DNA of 64,000 bases from Glycine soja (lineage: Eukaryota > Streptophyta > Magnoliopsida > Fabales > Fabaceae): NCBI RefSeq assembly GCF_004193775.1, contig NC_041004.1:4106718-4170717 (forward strand), written 5' to 3'. The notes under the pieces are model-generated. The model had not been told where the DNA came from. It ran no database searches and was given only the letters and a program-made list of their open reading frames with translations. Within the stretch, counting starts at the first letter, position 1, and the number at the start of each line of letters is the position of its first letter. Shown one piece after another: positions 1 through 11,416 of the stretch. The translations under genes and the position numbers were made by a program.

Positions 1-1354
1 AAAATTTATTATAAATTCAACTGGAAAACAACTTTCAGTGATATTCGTAAATGGCACACAACATTCCAATAAAAAAATATCTTTTTAATTCCTTATAATC
101 AATTAATACATTTTATATATACTATTTCAAGTTTGCATTCTGTATAGAGGATGCAAACTTGCTGTAGTAGGGGAAAATCAAGCTTATTAAGATGTAATTG
201 AATAATTGAAGTTTATTTCAAAATTAGTTAATTTAATTATGATAAATGTTAAAGTAGTGTTCTTAATGTATTAATTGATTATAAGGAATTAAAAAGATTT
301 TTTATTGGAATGTATAAAATAGTATTATTCATTATTTTTTTACATTCTTCTATGATTTTTACATTAAATATTTTCTAATTTTAGTTCATAAACCAATACC
401 CTAGAAACTGATTGACAAGATCCTTTAGTTTTCAGCAACCATTAATTATTTTTTTTATTTTTTAGCCGTTGAAATTTTTATTTTAAAATTATCATAAAAT
501 ATCAATTTATTATACGAGAAATTAAAAAAACTTAATAACTCTTATAATTTTAGAAATTCAGAGATTAAAAAAACTTTTATAATTTTAGAAACTAAAACAA
601 TAATAAAGAAAAAGAAATATAAACAATTTAGTAGAAAATTTAATAACTCTTTTTGTGTTGGTCAAAGATATGGTTAAAATGGAAGTTTGTTGTTGACTTA
701 ATGCAAGCCAACAAGGTATTATGATGGGTGACATGGCATGTGAAAAATTGAACTATCTTGTGCTAATTAAGATTTTATAACACTCTAAAGCACACATTGA
801 TCATTCTAATTTCATAAAGAAAAAGTACACCTCATCATTTTGACTTAAAAAGAAAAGTACAACACACTTGACTTATAAAATGAAAAGTACATACACACCA
901 TTATGAGTGGGCGTGCTTATTTAATTGCTAAATGTATTCAGCAACATATACAGGAAAGTACATACACACCATTCTAGAGAGGGTGTGCTTTATTAATTGC
1001 CATGTGGCAAGCAAAAGTATACATAGAAACACAACATATTATAAATTGAGCATGCTTATTTCAAGAGTAAATTAACTATCAATTTGATATCTAAAGTATT
1101 ACTGTTTCTTAAAAGTAGTCCTTAAAATAAAAAAAAAATTATATATAAGTAATTTCTAGCTAAAGTATTGAATATCCAACATCTTAATACATACATTGAA
1201 ATATTAATTTTATCGATGTATAAGGATTAATCTGAAGAATAATATTTCAATGCTTGAAAGACTTAATTTATATAATTTTTAAAATATTTTATTTTAGTGA
1301 CTATTTAAGATAAAAGTAATTCTTTTAGATGAAATTGATAATTTATTGTGTATT
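1..1354. other. Gene-free 3' flank of the RPW8-PP2 gene (left part of repeat unit 1)
   Basis: There is no supportable gene here. The sequence is AT-rich and recurs in order, with gaps, at 14.56-15.85 kb and partly at 7.97-8.16 kb, so it is the left part of a duplicated unit. Part of it is a fold-back structure, described separately. The stretch at about 820-1000 holds short direct repeats of an AAAAGTACA-type motif. Confidence 0.7.
62..315. repeat. Fold-back inverted repeat with nested hairpin
   Basis: The arm at about 62-115 is the reverse complement of about 263-313. The arms share the palindromic pieces ATTCCAATAAAAAA / TTTTTTATTGGAAT and AATTCCTTATAATCAATTAA / TTAATTGATTATAAGGAATT. A second small hairpin, CAAGTTTGCAT / ATGCAAACTTG, lies inside at about 128-161. 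The paralogous units at 8.0 and 14.6 kb have only the right arm; there the left arm is replaced by a TA microsatellite. Confidence 0.75.
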
Positions 1355-2386
1355 TTAGTTTTGCAATTTAGGCCTTATTTGGATTCCTCGAATGACAATG
1401 CCAGTCTTGAGTTTCCCTTCAGTATGATTCATACCCACCTCCAACTCCTTGTCCTGGTCGTTAAGGAACTCACCCAATTTTACCTCCTTCCACCCATCGT
1501 CTCTCTGCACAGAGTGTCCATGCAAGAGTGGGGATGTCACGGAAGTTTCCCCCGGAGTCCACGGTGTTGCCGGAGCTTCCAAGAACACCTTTTGCTTCGA
1601 ATTCTGATCTTCATGACCGATAACATTAAGGAACACCTCAACAGGCTTGTTCTTGAACCCGGTGGCATTATTCCTTAGACTATACACTAAATATGCCTCG
1701 TATCTGGTATTTTCTTCTAGGGTGCTAGTGTCCACCCAGCCGCTGACTGCCAGAAAATACACCTTAACAAGTTCAGCCACCTCCCTACGTACCTCAAAGA
1801 ACAACAAAGTAAAGCATATCATTTTATTTCAGATTAATAATAATAATAATAATAATAAATTAAGAAATAATTACCCGATATTTGGATGATCAGAATTCCA
1901 CCTCCAATAATCAGGATTTTCTACCCAGGCAATGTAGAGTTTCCGGGCAGGGAGAAATAAATCACGGTTGCTGGTAGGCTGAATATCATCGCGGAGCATT
2001 TGAGTCCTACGGTTATCTTTTTGATCTCTTGCAATCTGAGCTAACATGACCGTGGAGTAAATATTCTTAAATGACTTTGTAAATGCCTTTAGTTTTGCCT
2101 TGCAACAATACCTGCCGCATAGATTTAAGCAGCCGCGGACTTTGGAACAATCAGAAACAAGCTGCGTGCCCTCTTCCATTTTGCTTATTAGTGGAGCCAG
2201 CTCCTCCCTTGGACGATTCGCCTCCCTGTTCAGCTGTTCAATTTCTTCCAACATCGAAATTATTGGTGTTAGAATGGATTGGAGGTTTTCCAATTCTGTT
2301 TCGAACGTAACTTTGTCTTTTACGACCATAATCACGTTCAGAAATTGCCACGCAGCTCCAATACCTGTAACTACAGCATCTGCCAT
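1355..2386 (-). CDS. RPW8-PP2 fusion protein (two exons, 313 aa)
   Basis: The predicted coding sequence is exon 1 2386-1875 and exon 2 1784-1355, giving 942 nt with an in-frame stop. The 90-nt intron (1785-1874) has a GGTAAT donor and a TACGTAG acceptor; phase 2 joins exactly so that the PP2 reading frame continues. Residues 1 to about 140 are an RPW8 domain: a hydrophobic N-terminus, then coiled-coil segments with LEEIEQLN, RPREEL, MEEGTQLV and a KVRGC-type motif. Residues from about 144 to 313 are a PP2 (phloem protein 2, Nictaba-like lectin) domain, with ARKLYIAWVENPDYWRW, EVAELVKVYFL, a YLVYSL strand, DDGWKEVKLGEF and the terminal IRGIQIRPK. RPW8 domains act in broad-spectrum mildew immunity and helper NLRs; PP2 domains bind glycans. 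The likely role is cytoplasmic or haustorial-membrane defence, by inference only. No breaks were seen, and a TATA box lies 63 bp upstream of the ATG. Confidence 0.85.
1785..1874 (-). other. Intron of the RPW8-PP2 gene with an ATT microsatellite
   Basis: This is the 90-nt intron inferred from the phase-consistent GT (1874-1873) and AG (1786-1785) sites. It contains an (ATT)n tract of about nine repeats at about 1832-1858, which makes it U-rich, as plant introns usually are. An upstream alternative AG (after TTTGAG) would put the PP2 exon out of frame. Confidence 0.75.
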
Positions 2387-2448
2387 GATTCACAAGACAA
2401 GCACAACAACGAAAACAAGATGAATCCAACTCTCTGTGACCTGTGGGG

Positions 2449-2456
2449 TATATATA
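2449..2456 (-). promoter_or_regulatory. TATA box of the RPW8-PP2 gene
   Basis: On the minus strand the sequence reads GACTATATATACCCC, 63 bp before the ATG. The orphan RPW8 exon at 60752 has a TATATATTA box at a very similar distance (about 67-75 bp). Confidence 0.7.
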
Positions 2457-2478
2457 GTCAGCCCTATTAGCATATAAT

Positions 2479-2700
2479 CATTACTAGAAAACATTGCTTT
2501 TACGACGCTCCATGTAAGACGATTCTGAAAAACCGATTTAGAATATGGTGTTGTGACAATTTTATAAATAAAGAAATAAAAATGTGCTTTTACTTTATAC
2601 ATTCTTAGAATGTGACACAGTAACCTTTCTATGATTATGAAAAGCTTAAACAATCATCGGTTTCAACAAAAACCGCCTTTGTATCCTTTACTAATTACTT
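2479..2700. mobile_element. Probable CACTA-type terminal remnant in the promoter
   Basis: From about 2479 the sequence reads ATTACTAGAAAACATTGC, then a TTTTACGACG block, and short GACGATTCTGAAAAACCGAT / ATCGGTTTCAACAAAAACCG motifs. This resembles the degenerate terminus and subterminal repeats of plant CACTA elements, as does the clearer end at 7961. No second terminus or target duplication was identified, so this is a fragment and the right limit is approximate. It begins about 25 bp upstream of the TATA box. Confidence 0.4.
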
Positions 2701-3419
2701 ATTAATCCTAACCCTACCTTGCATTAATGCAATGTTAAAATAGATGATTCTTGGAACTTCATTTCTATCTGCATATGATTGGGGTGCAGTTGACTTTGAA
2801 AAAAAATATAACTATTTATTTTTATTTGCAATATCATTGTAAAATAATTCAATTATTGTATCATTTCATATTTTAAAATTACAACAATATTTCAATTTTT
2901 AAGTATATTATTAAATATAATATATAATATAATTTAAGATCGTTAGAAACTCTTCATGTTAAACTAATTGAAATATTTCGTAAAAAATATTATTCTTCAA
3001 GGTATTTATGATCACTACTATCCTTTTATATGATAAGTAATTATCGCCCGATTATGCAAAGGACTAAAGATATACATAAATTAGATAATTTAGTAGCTAG
3101 TATGTTTTTGTCTTACAGGTAAAATATAATATTAATCATCTATAACAATTCATCTTGCAAAAGTGTTACTTCTTCTGTATAAAAATAATTATCATCCTAA
3201 ATCCTAAATTATTTTATGCAAATTTAAAAAATAATAAATAAAAATAATAATTTTATAAAATTAATTTTATATTATCATTAATTTATTTTTAAATTTTATA
3301 TTTCATCATTCATATAAGGAATATAAGTAAAAGACATAATTAATGTTATATTCAAAAGTTAAAATGACAATTATTTTAGAATAATTATTTTTTATATGAA
3401 AATTATAATGCGGTGGATT

Positions 3420-3420
3420 A

Positions 3421-3471
<51 letters not shown>
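3420..3471. repeat. (TAA)n microsatellite
   Basis: This is an uninterrupted run of about 17 TAA/AAT trinucleotides. Confidence 0.95.
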
Positions 3472-3472
<1 letters not shown>

Positions 3473-4469
3473 TTCAATGATATTAGAGATTAACATAAAA
3501 ATCATAGTGTTACGTAATAATTAATTAGTTTTACGCAATATTTAATTTCAGTTGTTTGCATCTAATTTAATTAATTTGCATTTAAAATTATTCAAAATAT
3601 TATTTATAAACTTTAAATATTATAAAATCATAATTTTATTTAGAAAATAAATGTATAATAGCTGAATCATTTTATTATTCATATTTTAAAATTACCATAA
3701 CATTTAAATTTAATAAAATTTATTTATGTTTAAATTTTTATACGAAAAATTCTCATATAATTTTATAAATACGCGCGTGAATTTATAATTAAACATATGT
3801 TTCGTGTATAACAAGAGAGTTGTATAAGTATTAAGTGTCGTGCGTTGTTCTTCTTTCAAAATCCACTTTATGTTTTTTAAATAATATTTATTTTAAAAAT
3901 TATTGATAAGTCATACGTATATAGTTTAGTGCCTATAGTCTTGTCCTCTTTTTAGTTCATTAAAATTTAAATACTTTTCCACTTTATTTAGCTTGATATT
4001 TCATTATGTCTTACATTTTTTTATATGTTTAATAATAATCATTTTCAATGTTTGTTTTTTAAATAAATTATCTCCACTGAATAATAGTTTCATAATAATA
4101 AGTGTTAGCAATTTGTTATTCACGCTAATCCTTTTTAATTGTCGAATTTATGAAAGACTTTTATTTCTATTTATATATCATTTTTTAAGTTTAAAATAAC
4201 TTTAATAACTCTTTAATCAATTATATTTATACCCTTAGTTTTCAGTTAAGAATTAATTAATTAATTTACATATATGTATTTATTGAGAAGTAAAAATGAA
4301 ATGATCGAAAAGGCTAAAATAGGAAATCTCATAACTATGCTATTAAAATTAAGTTACATTTTTTTAATTTCTACAAGATGGATAAAAAGAATGGAGAAAG
4401 TAGTTGTCAATGGCAAGACCCATTCATGAAATTAAAGCGGAGCTGGAATCGGGATAATTGAAGGAGGGT

Positions 4470-5115
4470 GGCTTAGAGTGTTCATTCTTATGTATTATTG
4501 GCGAATTTAAATTGATTTTAATCAATTTAAATAATTTAGACTGAATAATTTTTATATTTGGATTAAGGCTGAATTGAATCAATTAAAATTATTGAGTTTT
4601 AAATTGGATCATAAGTTTGATTCATTGATTCTGTTAGTTAACTCATTTATATTAAATTATTATTATTATTATATAATATATTTTTAAATTCTTTTTAAAA
4701 AAATCATTTACTATTTTAAATAAGAGTAAGTGAGATCATGTTCATTCTTCTTTATTATTTTCTCATTCTGTTCTCACAAATTATAATTTGGCTCACAAAA
4801 ATTAGAGTTCAACTCCCATATTGACATCTTTTCGCCACCTCACTTAGTGGCATATCTGGCATCTTCTTTATAAATAATGTTTTCAGTATTTTAATTAATA
4901 AAAATTTTAACTTATACAAATATTAAATTTTAAAAAATAATATATAAATTTAAATATTTTGTCTCATTAATTCAATTGAAATTGTTTACAAATAAATTGA
5001 TTTGAATTGAGCTTTTTTTTTATCTTATAAAACGATCTAAATCAATTAGTTCAAATATAATTGAATTGAATGACGAATTTAATCAAAATCCATTCAAATT
5101 GCCCCACATACACCT
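4470..5115. mobile_element. Degenerate MITE-like element, present in units 1 and 3
   Basis: The block from about 4470 (GGCTTAGAGTGTTC) to about 5115 (CACATACACCTCTA) has weakly inverted ends and an interior full of AATTGA / TCAATT motifs. The same block occurs at about 21780-22430, so it predates the unit duplication. No clear target duplication is visible, and the element class is a guess (hAT-like). Confidence 0.3.
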
Positions 5116-5227
5116 CTATCTCTAGGTGACCGGTTGCATTTTTAAAACAAAATTGTCTTGTATTTTAAAAGTGGATTTGTGCAATTCGTGCAAGGAAGGT
5201 TTTGTGTTAAACAACCATCGTTTTTAT

Positions 5228-5610
5228 TTTAACACCAATTTGACGAAAAAGAATTCGCACGAATTATCTTTTGTCAAATCTGCCTGAGGTGTTATCGATT
5301 TTGTCAAAGCCCATTTTAAATTTGTATTTAATCTTTTATTTTAAAATTTATTGTTACAGCTAGAACGTATAGAGTTTAGTGACTATATATAGTTTACAGA
5401 TCGTGTGTTTCATGCCAATAATTTTCGTAAATAAATTGCACGTATCCTGTGCACGGCTCATATATATAAGTGCTGCAACTTGTTATCACCTACTGGACTA
5501 GCTAGTCCCATGTATTTAATTTTAACACCAATTTGAGGAAAATTAAATTATAAGAATTCTTTTTTGTCAAATCTGGCCGAGGTGTGATTATGCCAAAACC
5601 TATTTGATAT
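5228..5610. repeat. Imperfect direct repeat (two copies, about 90 bp)
   Basis: The segment at about 5228-5320 (ATTTTAACACCAATTTGA, then TTTTGTCAAATCTG, then GAGGTGT) recurs at about 5519-5610 with the same order of words. A third and fourth copy lie at about 22528-22585 and 22690-22780 in unit 3. It is non-coding and its origin was not recognised. Confidence 0.65.
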
Positions 5611-6022
5611 TTTTAATTAATATTTACTTTCACAAGTCTAACGATACTGCTCAGTTATGAATGACAAATATAAAAAGTTATGATATGTAGTTATTTATAT
5701 AGTATTTAGTATTATACCGTGACACTTGAATACATAAATTGATCTTTCATGTCAACCCTACCGCCACACAGGTGTACCAACGTCACACCTTTAGCAGTCG
5801 AACTTTTAAATAGATAATTTATTACTGGCTACTTTATTATTTGAATATACCGTATATTGTAACCTCTATACAGATATTCAATTATCTATAAGGTGGATAT
5901 TAATATGTAAGTTACGATTATTTGTTACATGTTATCTACAAATTAGTAATCATCTACCGCGATTGTTAGTTACTTCACGGTAATAGTTCCCACAAATAAG
6001 GATCCAATGTCTCATTTCACTT

Positions 6023-6421
6023 TAGGCATGGTAACGAGACTTGAATTCGCCCCGATTTTAACAGGGAGAACTCAAGTTGACCGATGTCGGGGTCGGATTT
6101 TCCTCGATAACCAAAATCGGGGATATATATAACATATTAAAACATGAAACTATTAGATTAAATTGTATGCTAGTGTTAGATTGGATTTTATGTTATCATG
6201 TACCATCTAAAAATATGTTGTGGTTGTTATTTAAAATTATATTTTTTAATAAAATTTTATAAACATATCGAAAGTGGGGCGGGGAAAACCCGACCCCGTC
6301 GAGGACAGGGATGGGTGAATATACCCCTGTTCGGTTTCGAGGGTGGGGAGGAAAATGGGGAGTCGAGGGCCGGGGTGGGGTAAGCAAAATCCGACCCCGA
6401 CCTACCTCGTTGCCATGCCTA
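6023..6421. mobile_element. hAT-type MITE (399 bp)
   Basis: The terminal inverted repeats are TAGGCATGGTAACGAG (left) and the complement of CTCGTTGCCATGCCTA (right), with one mismatch. They are flanked by an 8-bp target duplication, TTTCACTT / TTCCACTT. The outer thirds are GC-rich (repeated CCCCGAC / GTCGGGG words) and the middle is AT-rich. It has no transposase and would be mobilised in trans by an hAT enzyme. Confidence 0.88.
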
Positions 6422-7399
6422 TTCCACTTCATAAGTACCAGGTTTCATCTTGCCATGTATACACTTATTCATTTTTCACCTAATTCCCTTAATTGAACTG
6501 TGAAGTCTTTCGTTTTGCAAGTTCATCTCTTGTCCTCCTAACAAATACTACTCTTAGTCTGAGTACGAGATCTTAAAGCGTACTTTGGTCACATTCACCT
6601 TGACATAGAATAACTCTTGGATTTTGGTAAGTATAAAAATAATTAATACAATAAATATTATGGATTAAATATTATAAAAAAACAAATATCACTAATTTGA
6701 GTCGTATAAATAGGAACGGAAGAAGTTATAAAATACCTAAAATAACTTAATATCTTTCAAAAAAATGATAAACTTATAGAAAAATTAGCTTTAAACAAAT
6801 TAAATAACTGGTTTCTTCAGTAATAATTTTTTAGATTTATTGTTTCTATTTTGTTAATAATACATTTATACTTAGTTAACTTATCTAAGTATTTATCATT
6901 GTAATTCATTAAAATAAAATTATTTTCAAGAATTTTTCATCTGACTAGTGATGGAGGTTGAAAATTTCTTCAGTAAGGACAAATAAATAGTCCATAATAT
7001 TTTCAATGACAAAAAAATCATAATATTTTATAAAATACGTAATCTCATAATAAAAAAAATCAAAATACTTAACTTTATATATATAAATTTAAAAGGATAA
7101 AATTAGTATCATTTTTTTTATTTTTTGCATTCTTTTATTTAAAGAAATATTTTATGAAAGTAATACCTATTTTCAATAAGACAAAAATAATAACTATTGA
7201 AAATATTCAAGTAAAAAATACTTTACATAATGGAGCAATTGTGTACAATATGCTTTGACTATAATGATAAAAAATTCACTTAATTTAATGACATTTTTTT
7301 CTATTTTCTTCTCCTTTTATTTTGTTGTTATAGTTAAGTTTGTTTTATATTTGTTGCTACAATTAAGCTTGATGAAAGAGGTACAGTGGAACAAAAACA
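6422..7399. other. Intergenic, nothing recognised
   Basis: AT-rich sequence with no coding signal, no RNA gene and no element ends that could be identified. Confidence 0.6.
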
Positions 7400-7961
7400 C
7401 AACTTATAATTAGAAGGAACGCATCAAAAGTTGGTTTTTAAGTTAAACACCGTCGTTGAATGGTACTATCCTATCCTATGATGGTGTTTACTTAAAAACC
7501 AACTTTAAATGAGATCATTCTAAGATAATTTTTAACTAAATATAGTGGTAGACTGATATCATTCAAGGACAATGTTTAACTTAAAAACCAACTTTAAATA
7601 TTTGCATTCTAAGACTGTGATAACAACAACACTGTCTTCGAATGTGAAAATTCTAAGACGGTTTTTAAATAAAAATCATCATAGAATGCAATCATTTAAA
7701 GTTGATTTTTAGGATAAACACCATTGTAAACTTGTATCATTCTAAGATAGTGTTTAGTTAAAAATTATCTTAGAATAGTTTTATTCAAGCACTATCTTCA
7801 AATAAAAAACACCTTAGAATCGTTGACTATTCTAAGATGGATGTTGATTGCTAACCATTGTCAAAAGTCTTTGCTTTCAATGGTGATGACTTCAAAGACG
7901 ATGTTGAACCAATGTAAAATGTCACTAATAATCGATGTAAAATACGCTTTCTACACTAGTG
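7400..7961. mobile_element. Right end of a CACTA-type DNA transposon
   Basis: Read on the minus strand, the terminus begins CACTAGTGTAGAAAGCG at 7961, the CACTA hallmark. Inside it the word ATTCTAAGA or its complement recurs at least seven times in both orientations between about 7515 and 7840, as expected of subterminal transposase-binding repeats. The left terminus is missing or unrecognised and no transposase is seen. The element abuts the start of repeat unit 2. Confidence 0.6.
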
Positions 7962-7965
7962 ATTT

Positions 7966-8000
7966 GTAAATGGCACACAACATTTCATCACTTCATTTGA

Positions 8001-8044
<44 letters not shown>

Positions 8045-8406
8045 AATACAAGATGCAAACTTGCAGTAATAGTAGGGAAAAATCAAGCTTATTAAGACAT
8101 AATTGAATAATTGAAGTTTATTTCAAAATTAGTTAATTTAATTATGGTAAATGTTAGCTAGTCAAAATTGCCATAACATTTAAATTTATATATGTTTAAA
8201 ATTTTATACAAAAAATTCTCATATAATTTTATAAATATGCATGTGAATTTATAATTAAATATATGTTTAGTGTATAACAAGAGTTGAATAAGTATTAAGT
8301 GTCATTGTTCTTCTTTCAAAATCCATTTTATGTTTTTTAAATAATATTTATTTAAAAAAATTATTGATAAGTCATACGTATATAGTTTAGCCCTATAGTT
8401 TTGTCC
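7966..8406. repeat. Repeat unit 2, left part (deleted copy of unit 1)
   Basis: Positions 7966-8156 match about 46-245, and 8157-8406 match about 3690-3948. Unit 2 has therefore lost about 3.4 kb, including the whole RPW8-PP2 gene. It contains a (TA)n tract at about 8003-8041. It continues at 14416 after the 6-kb insertion. Confidence 0.8.
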
Positions 8407-8556
8407 TAGACATGACAATGGGGCGAGATGAGTACGGGTATTGTATTCCCAATCCCCGATCACAACTCTCCAACATATCCTTATACTCGTACCCGATACC
8501 CGACGAGTTAAAGCTTATTATCTCATCCCCATACATGTCGGGTATCGAGTATCCCC

Positions 8557-9519
8557 TGATGCAATCCTATCTCGCAAGGACATTGGATAGAAGACTCCAA
8601 AAAGATTGGGCCAGAGATGCAAGCAAAGGTCCTAGGGTTCTCATGAGCCTTAGGATAGATTTCGGGCTCATGGGCTAAGTATGAGTCCACTTATCTATGT
8701 ACATATTAGGTTAATGTTTCATTATTTTTGGGCCTTGTATTTAGGGCTCCATAATATAGGTAAGGTATCCTAAAAATGTAGGATTTTTCAGCCCTTGTAT
8801 TTTAGGGCACCTAGCTAGATTAGTCTTTGTATTAGGAATAGTTTTGTAATTTCACATGCATTAAGTGAATATTTGATGTGTGTTGTTGGAAATAAATTTA
8901 ATTGAATTGGGAGGAGTCCAATCCAATTAAATTTTAGAGCGGGAGGTGAGCATTTACTTGCTACACCCCATTGCCACATCATATAGTCACACTTTGTGTC
9001 CTTCATGCTTTACATGTCTCATGACACTTAAGCACATTTAGTGGAGAATCTTGGACTTGATCTTGGATTAGTGGAATGAACCATAGCTAAAATTCACTAA
9101 TCATAATTAGTGAAATTTTGGCTCTAAAATTTGGCTCCACAAATTCAATTTCAAATTTAAGTGAAATTCAAATAGAAATTCAAATTTTCCTCCAATTTTG
9201 TGTGACACTTAGGCTATCAATAGAGGCCACATGTGTGCATTTCTTCAACTTTGATCATTTGAGAATTAAACTTCAAAGTTCAAACCTCTTTTGAGACACA
9301 AAATTTTGTGCTCATTCTCTCCCTTTCCCTCCATTCATTTTCTCCTACCTTCAAGCTCTTATCCATTGCTTCCTATGGTGGTGAGCTTCTTCTAGACTCA
9401 TCTTCTCCTTGAAGTGACGTCTCCAATCATCTTTCTCCTTCTCCATTCCGCTGCCATCAAACTTAAATAAGCAAAGGACTCCATTGATGAAAAAGATCCA
9501 AGACCTACAAGTTACATCA
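8557..9519 (+). repeat. 5' LTR of the nested retroelement
   Basis: 963 bp, beginning TGATGCAATCC and ending ...TTACATCA, two bases before the primer-binding site. It includes a short open stretch (codons reading RRLQKDWARDASKGPRVLM) that I recognise only as a common soybean-type retroelement sequence, not as a gene. Confidence 0.85.
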
Positions 9520-9521
9520 TG

Positions 9522-9534
9522 TGGTATTAAGAGC
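9522..9534 (+). other. Primer-binding site (initiator tRNA-Met type)
   Basis: TGGTATTAAGAGC differs slightly from the classic TGGTATCAGAGC complement to the 3' end of initiator tRNA-Met, and it lies 2 bp after the LTR. Confidence 0.75.
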
Positions 9535-11416
9535 ATCTTCATTTAGGTGATGTTTTTTTGCTTTCTCTATCTTTTTGTTCGGTCAATTCACTTTAATTCC
9601 TTGTTATTAATCTTATTCTCCATGTATATTCTCCATTGTCTTGTGGTTTGGTGCTATTTAGAGTAGATTCAAAAAATAAACCAATTAAATCTTAGATCTA
9701 CATTTGTTCTTGCATTTCTATGGTTCAAATTTTATAGATCTACTCTTGAATAATGTTTTTGTGTTGATTTTAGGTTCTATCATTTTTCAATCATAATTTT
9801 CTTGTGTTGAACCTTTAGATGTAAGTTTTCTTCCAAAATATTGATTATAAAAAAACACAAAATCTAAGTGTAAATCACTTAATCCATGTTGTCTGAGAGT
9901 CATGTTTAGTCATAATAATTGTGACATTATATTCTAAGTTTGTGTTGAATTTTTATTTTATTAATTGAATTCTAGATACATTTGTTCATGTATTCTTGTC
10001 ATTCATAGCCTATCTTTTGAATTTTTAATCTAATTCATGCATTTTATTTAGTTCATAACATGTTCTAAATCAATTCCTAGAAGTAGTCTTGTTAAACATT
10101 TTTTTTTGTTTTCTAAGTTTCCTACATGATGCCTATGATGAAATTGAGTTGTGATGCTGAGTTGTGGTTGAATTTGTGAATCAAAATAAGTCTTAAGCTC
10201 TCTTGAATTGTGTTATCCAAGATAATTGGGCATAAGCAAATACAAATTGTAACTATCCAAGCCTTAAGCAACATAAATACTACTCTTGATTTCTAGGTTG
10301 AAATCACTGGTATTGGCAGCTTGAACATACGAACTTGTATAAATTACTGAGATTTGGTCACTACAAATTTTGAGCTGAAATATTTACTGAATATTCTAGA
10401 CATCTGAACCAAAATTATAAAAAAAACCAAGCGATTTGGATTAAAGGAAAAAATAAGAAAAATCACACAAGTTGGCAGAAAAATCAGTGCCCAAGAAAAC
10501 AAAAAGTGAAAGGAAAGTGTGCTTGTTGTTTTGGCTCGAAATTTGTTCTACAATTGGTGCCTATTTTATACCAATCTTAGTTCTGAAATTTCAATTGAAA
10601 ATTAGTGTGAAAACAAGTTCCAAAACTAGAGGTTTCTTGAGTCTTTTTTTCTATTTTTTTACTCTACTCTATAGTCATTTTAAGTTTTTCTTTGAGTCCT
10701 AGCTTGCTTTTATGTGTTTTTCATTGCTTTAATTATTGAATAATCCTTGAAAATTTGTCTTTTTAAAACTCTATTCATTTAGATTTTATTTCATTATTTT
10801 GGTCTTTGGTTATTGCTTGTCTCTTTGTTTCCTTGTTTGTGAGTTGCCATATAGGAAATTGGAAAGGAGGATTGGTGTCATCCCTTGAAGAATTTGAGTC
10901 AAGAAGCAAAGGGAAAACCACTTTAAGAGCTATTGAACTAAGAAGCACTCCAAATTGAGTGAATCACCAAAGAGAGAGCAACCACCAAAATTGAGGACCT
11001 TTTTGTAATTTTATAATTAACAATTTACTTACTTTCATTGCTTTCAAATTTTGTAACAAAAAGACCTTTCATTGGAAGTAAGTTGGGAGCCTCCAATAGG
11101 CCACCCTACTTCCATTTGCGTGTAATAATTTTAGGAAATTTTCCCTTAGGATTGTGAGTGTTTTTTTGGGAACCTTAAATATGGTCATCCAAACACTCTT
11201 AGGATTCACTTAGTTTACATTTCTTGCTTACTTTCATAGCTTATTTCTTTTACCTTCCATTGTCAAACCGCCTAGAGAGCTTTCCTTTTACCAATTAGTT
11301 TTTACCTTATCTTTCACACCTCTTTTAGTGTTTATTTTGGTTAGTTTCAACCATAGTTTCTTTTACCTTTTGTTTCCAAACCCCCAACAAGAAAGAACCA
11401 CAACTTAGGAACTAAC
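9535..11416 (+). other. Untranslated leader of the nested retroelement
   Basis: About 1.9 kb lies between the PBS and the gag start with no coding signal. The open frame at 10472-10702 has no recognisable motif and is probably chance. Long leaders of this kind are usual in several plant Ty3/gypsy families. Confidence 0.6.

Larger units (their letters stand above)
2701..6022. other. Non-coding AT-rich sequence, right part of repeat unit 1
   Basis: No gene can be supported. From about 2935 to 4085 it matches 23636-24090 (unit 4). Pieces of about 2990-4080 recur at 16.13-16.5 kb, 8.16-8.41 kb and 14.42-14.53 kb, and about 4090-5690 matches 21371-22870. Two microsatellite or imperfect-repeat blocks inside it are listed separately. 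Confidence 0.7.

Noticed and set aside
1346..1678. Plus-strand open frame of 110 codons
   Set aside because: It is a shadow of the PP2 exon on the minus strand and has no motif.
2083..2653. Several 60-110-codon frames on both strands around the RPW8 exon
   Set aside because: All overlap the real exon 1 or its promoter in other frames and none has a recognisable domain.
9522..9534. tRNA-like sequence (also at 61046)
   Set aside because: These are primer-binding sites complementary to initiator tRNA-Met, not tRNA genes; no cloverleaf surrounds them.
10472..10702. 76-codon frame in the retroelement leader
   Set aside because: Phe/Lys-rich, no motif, within untranslated leader sequence.
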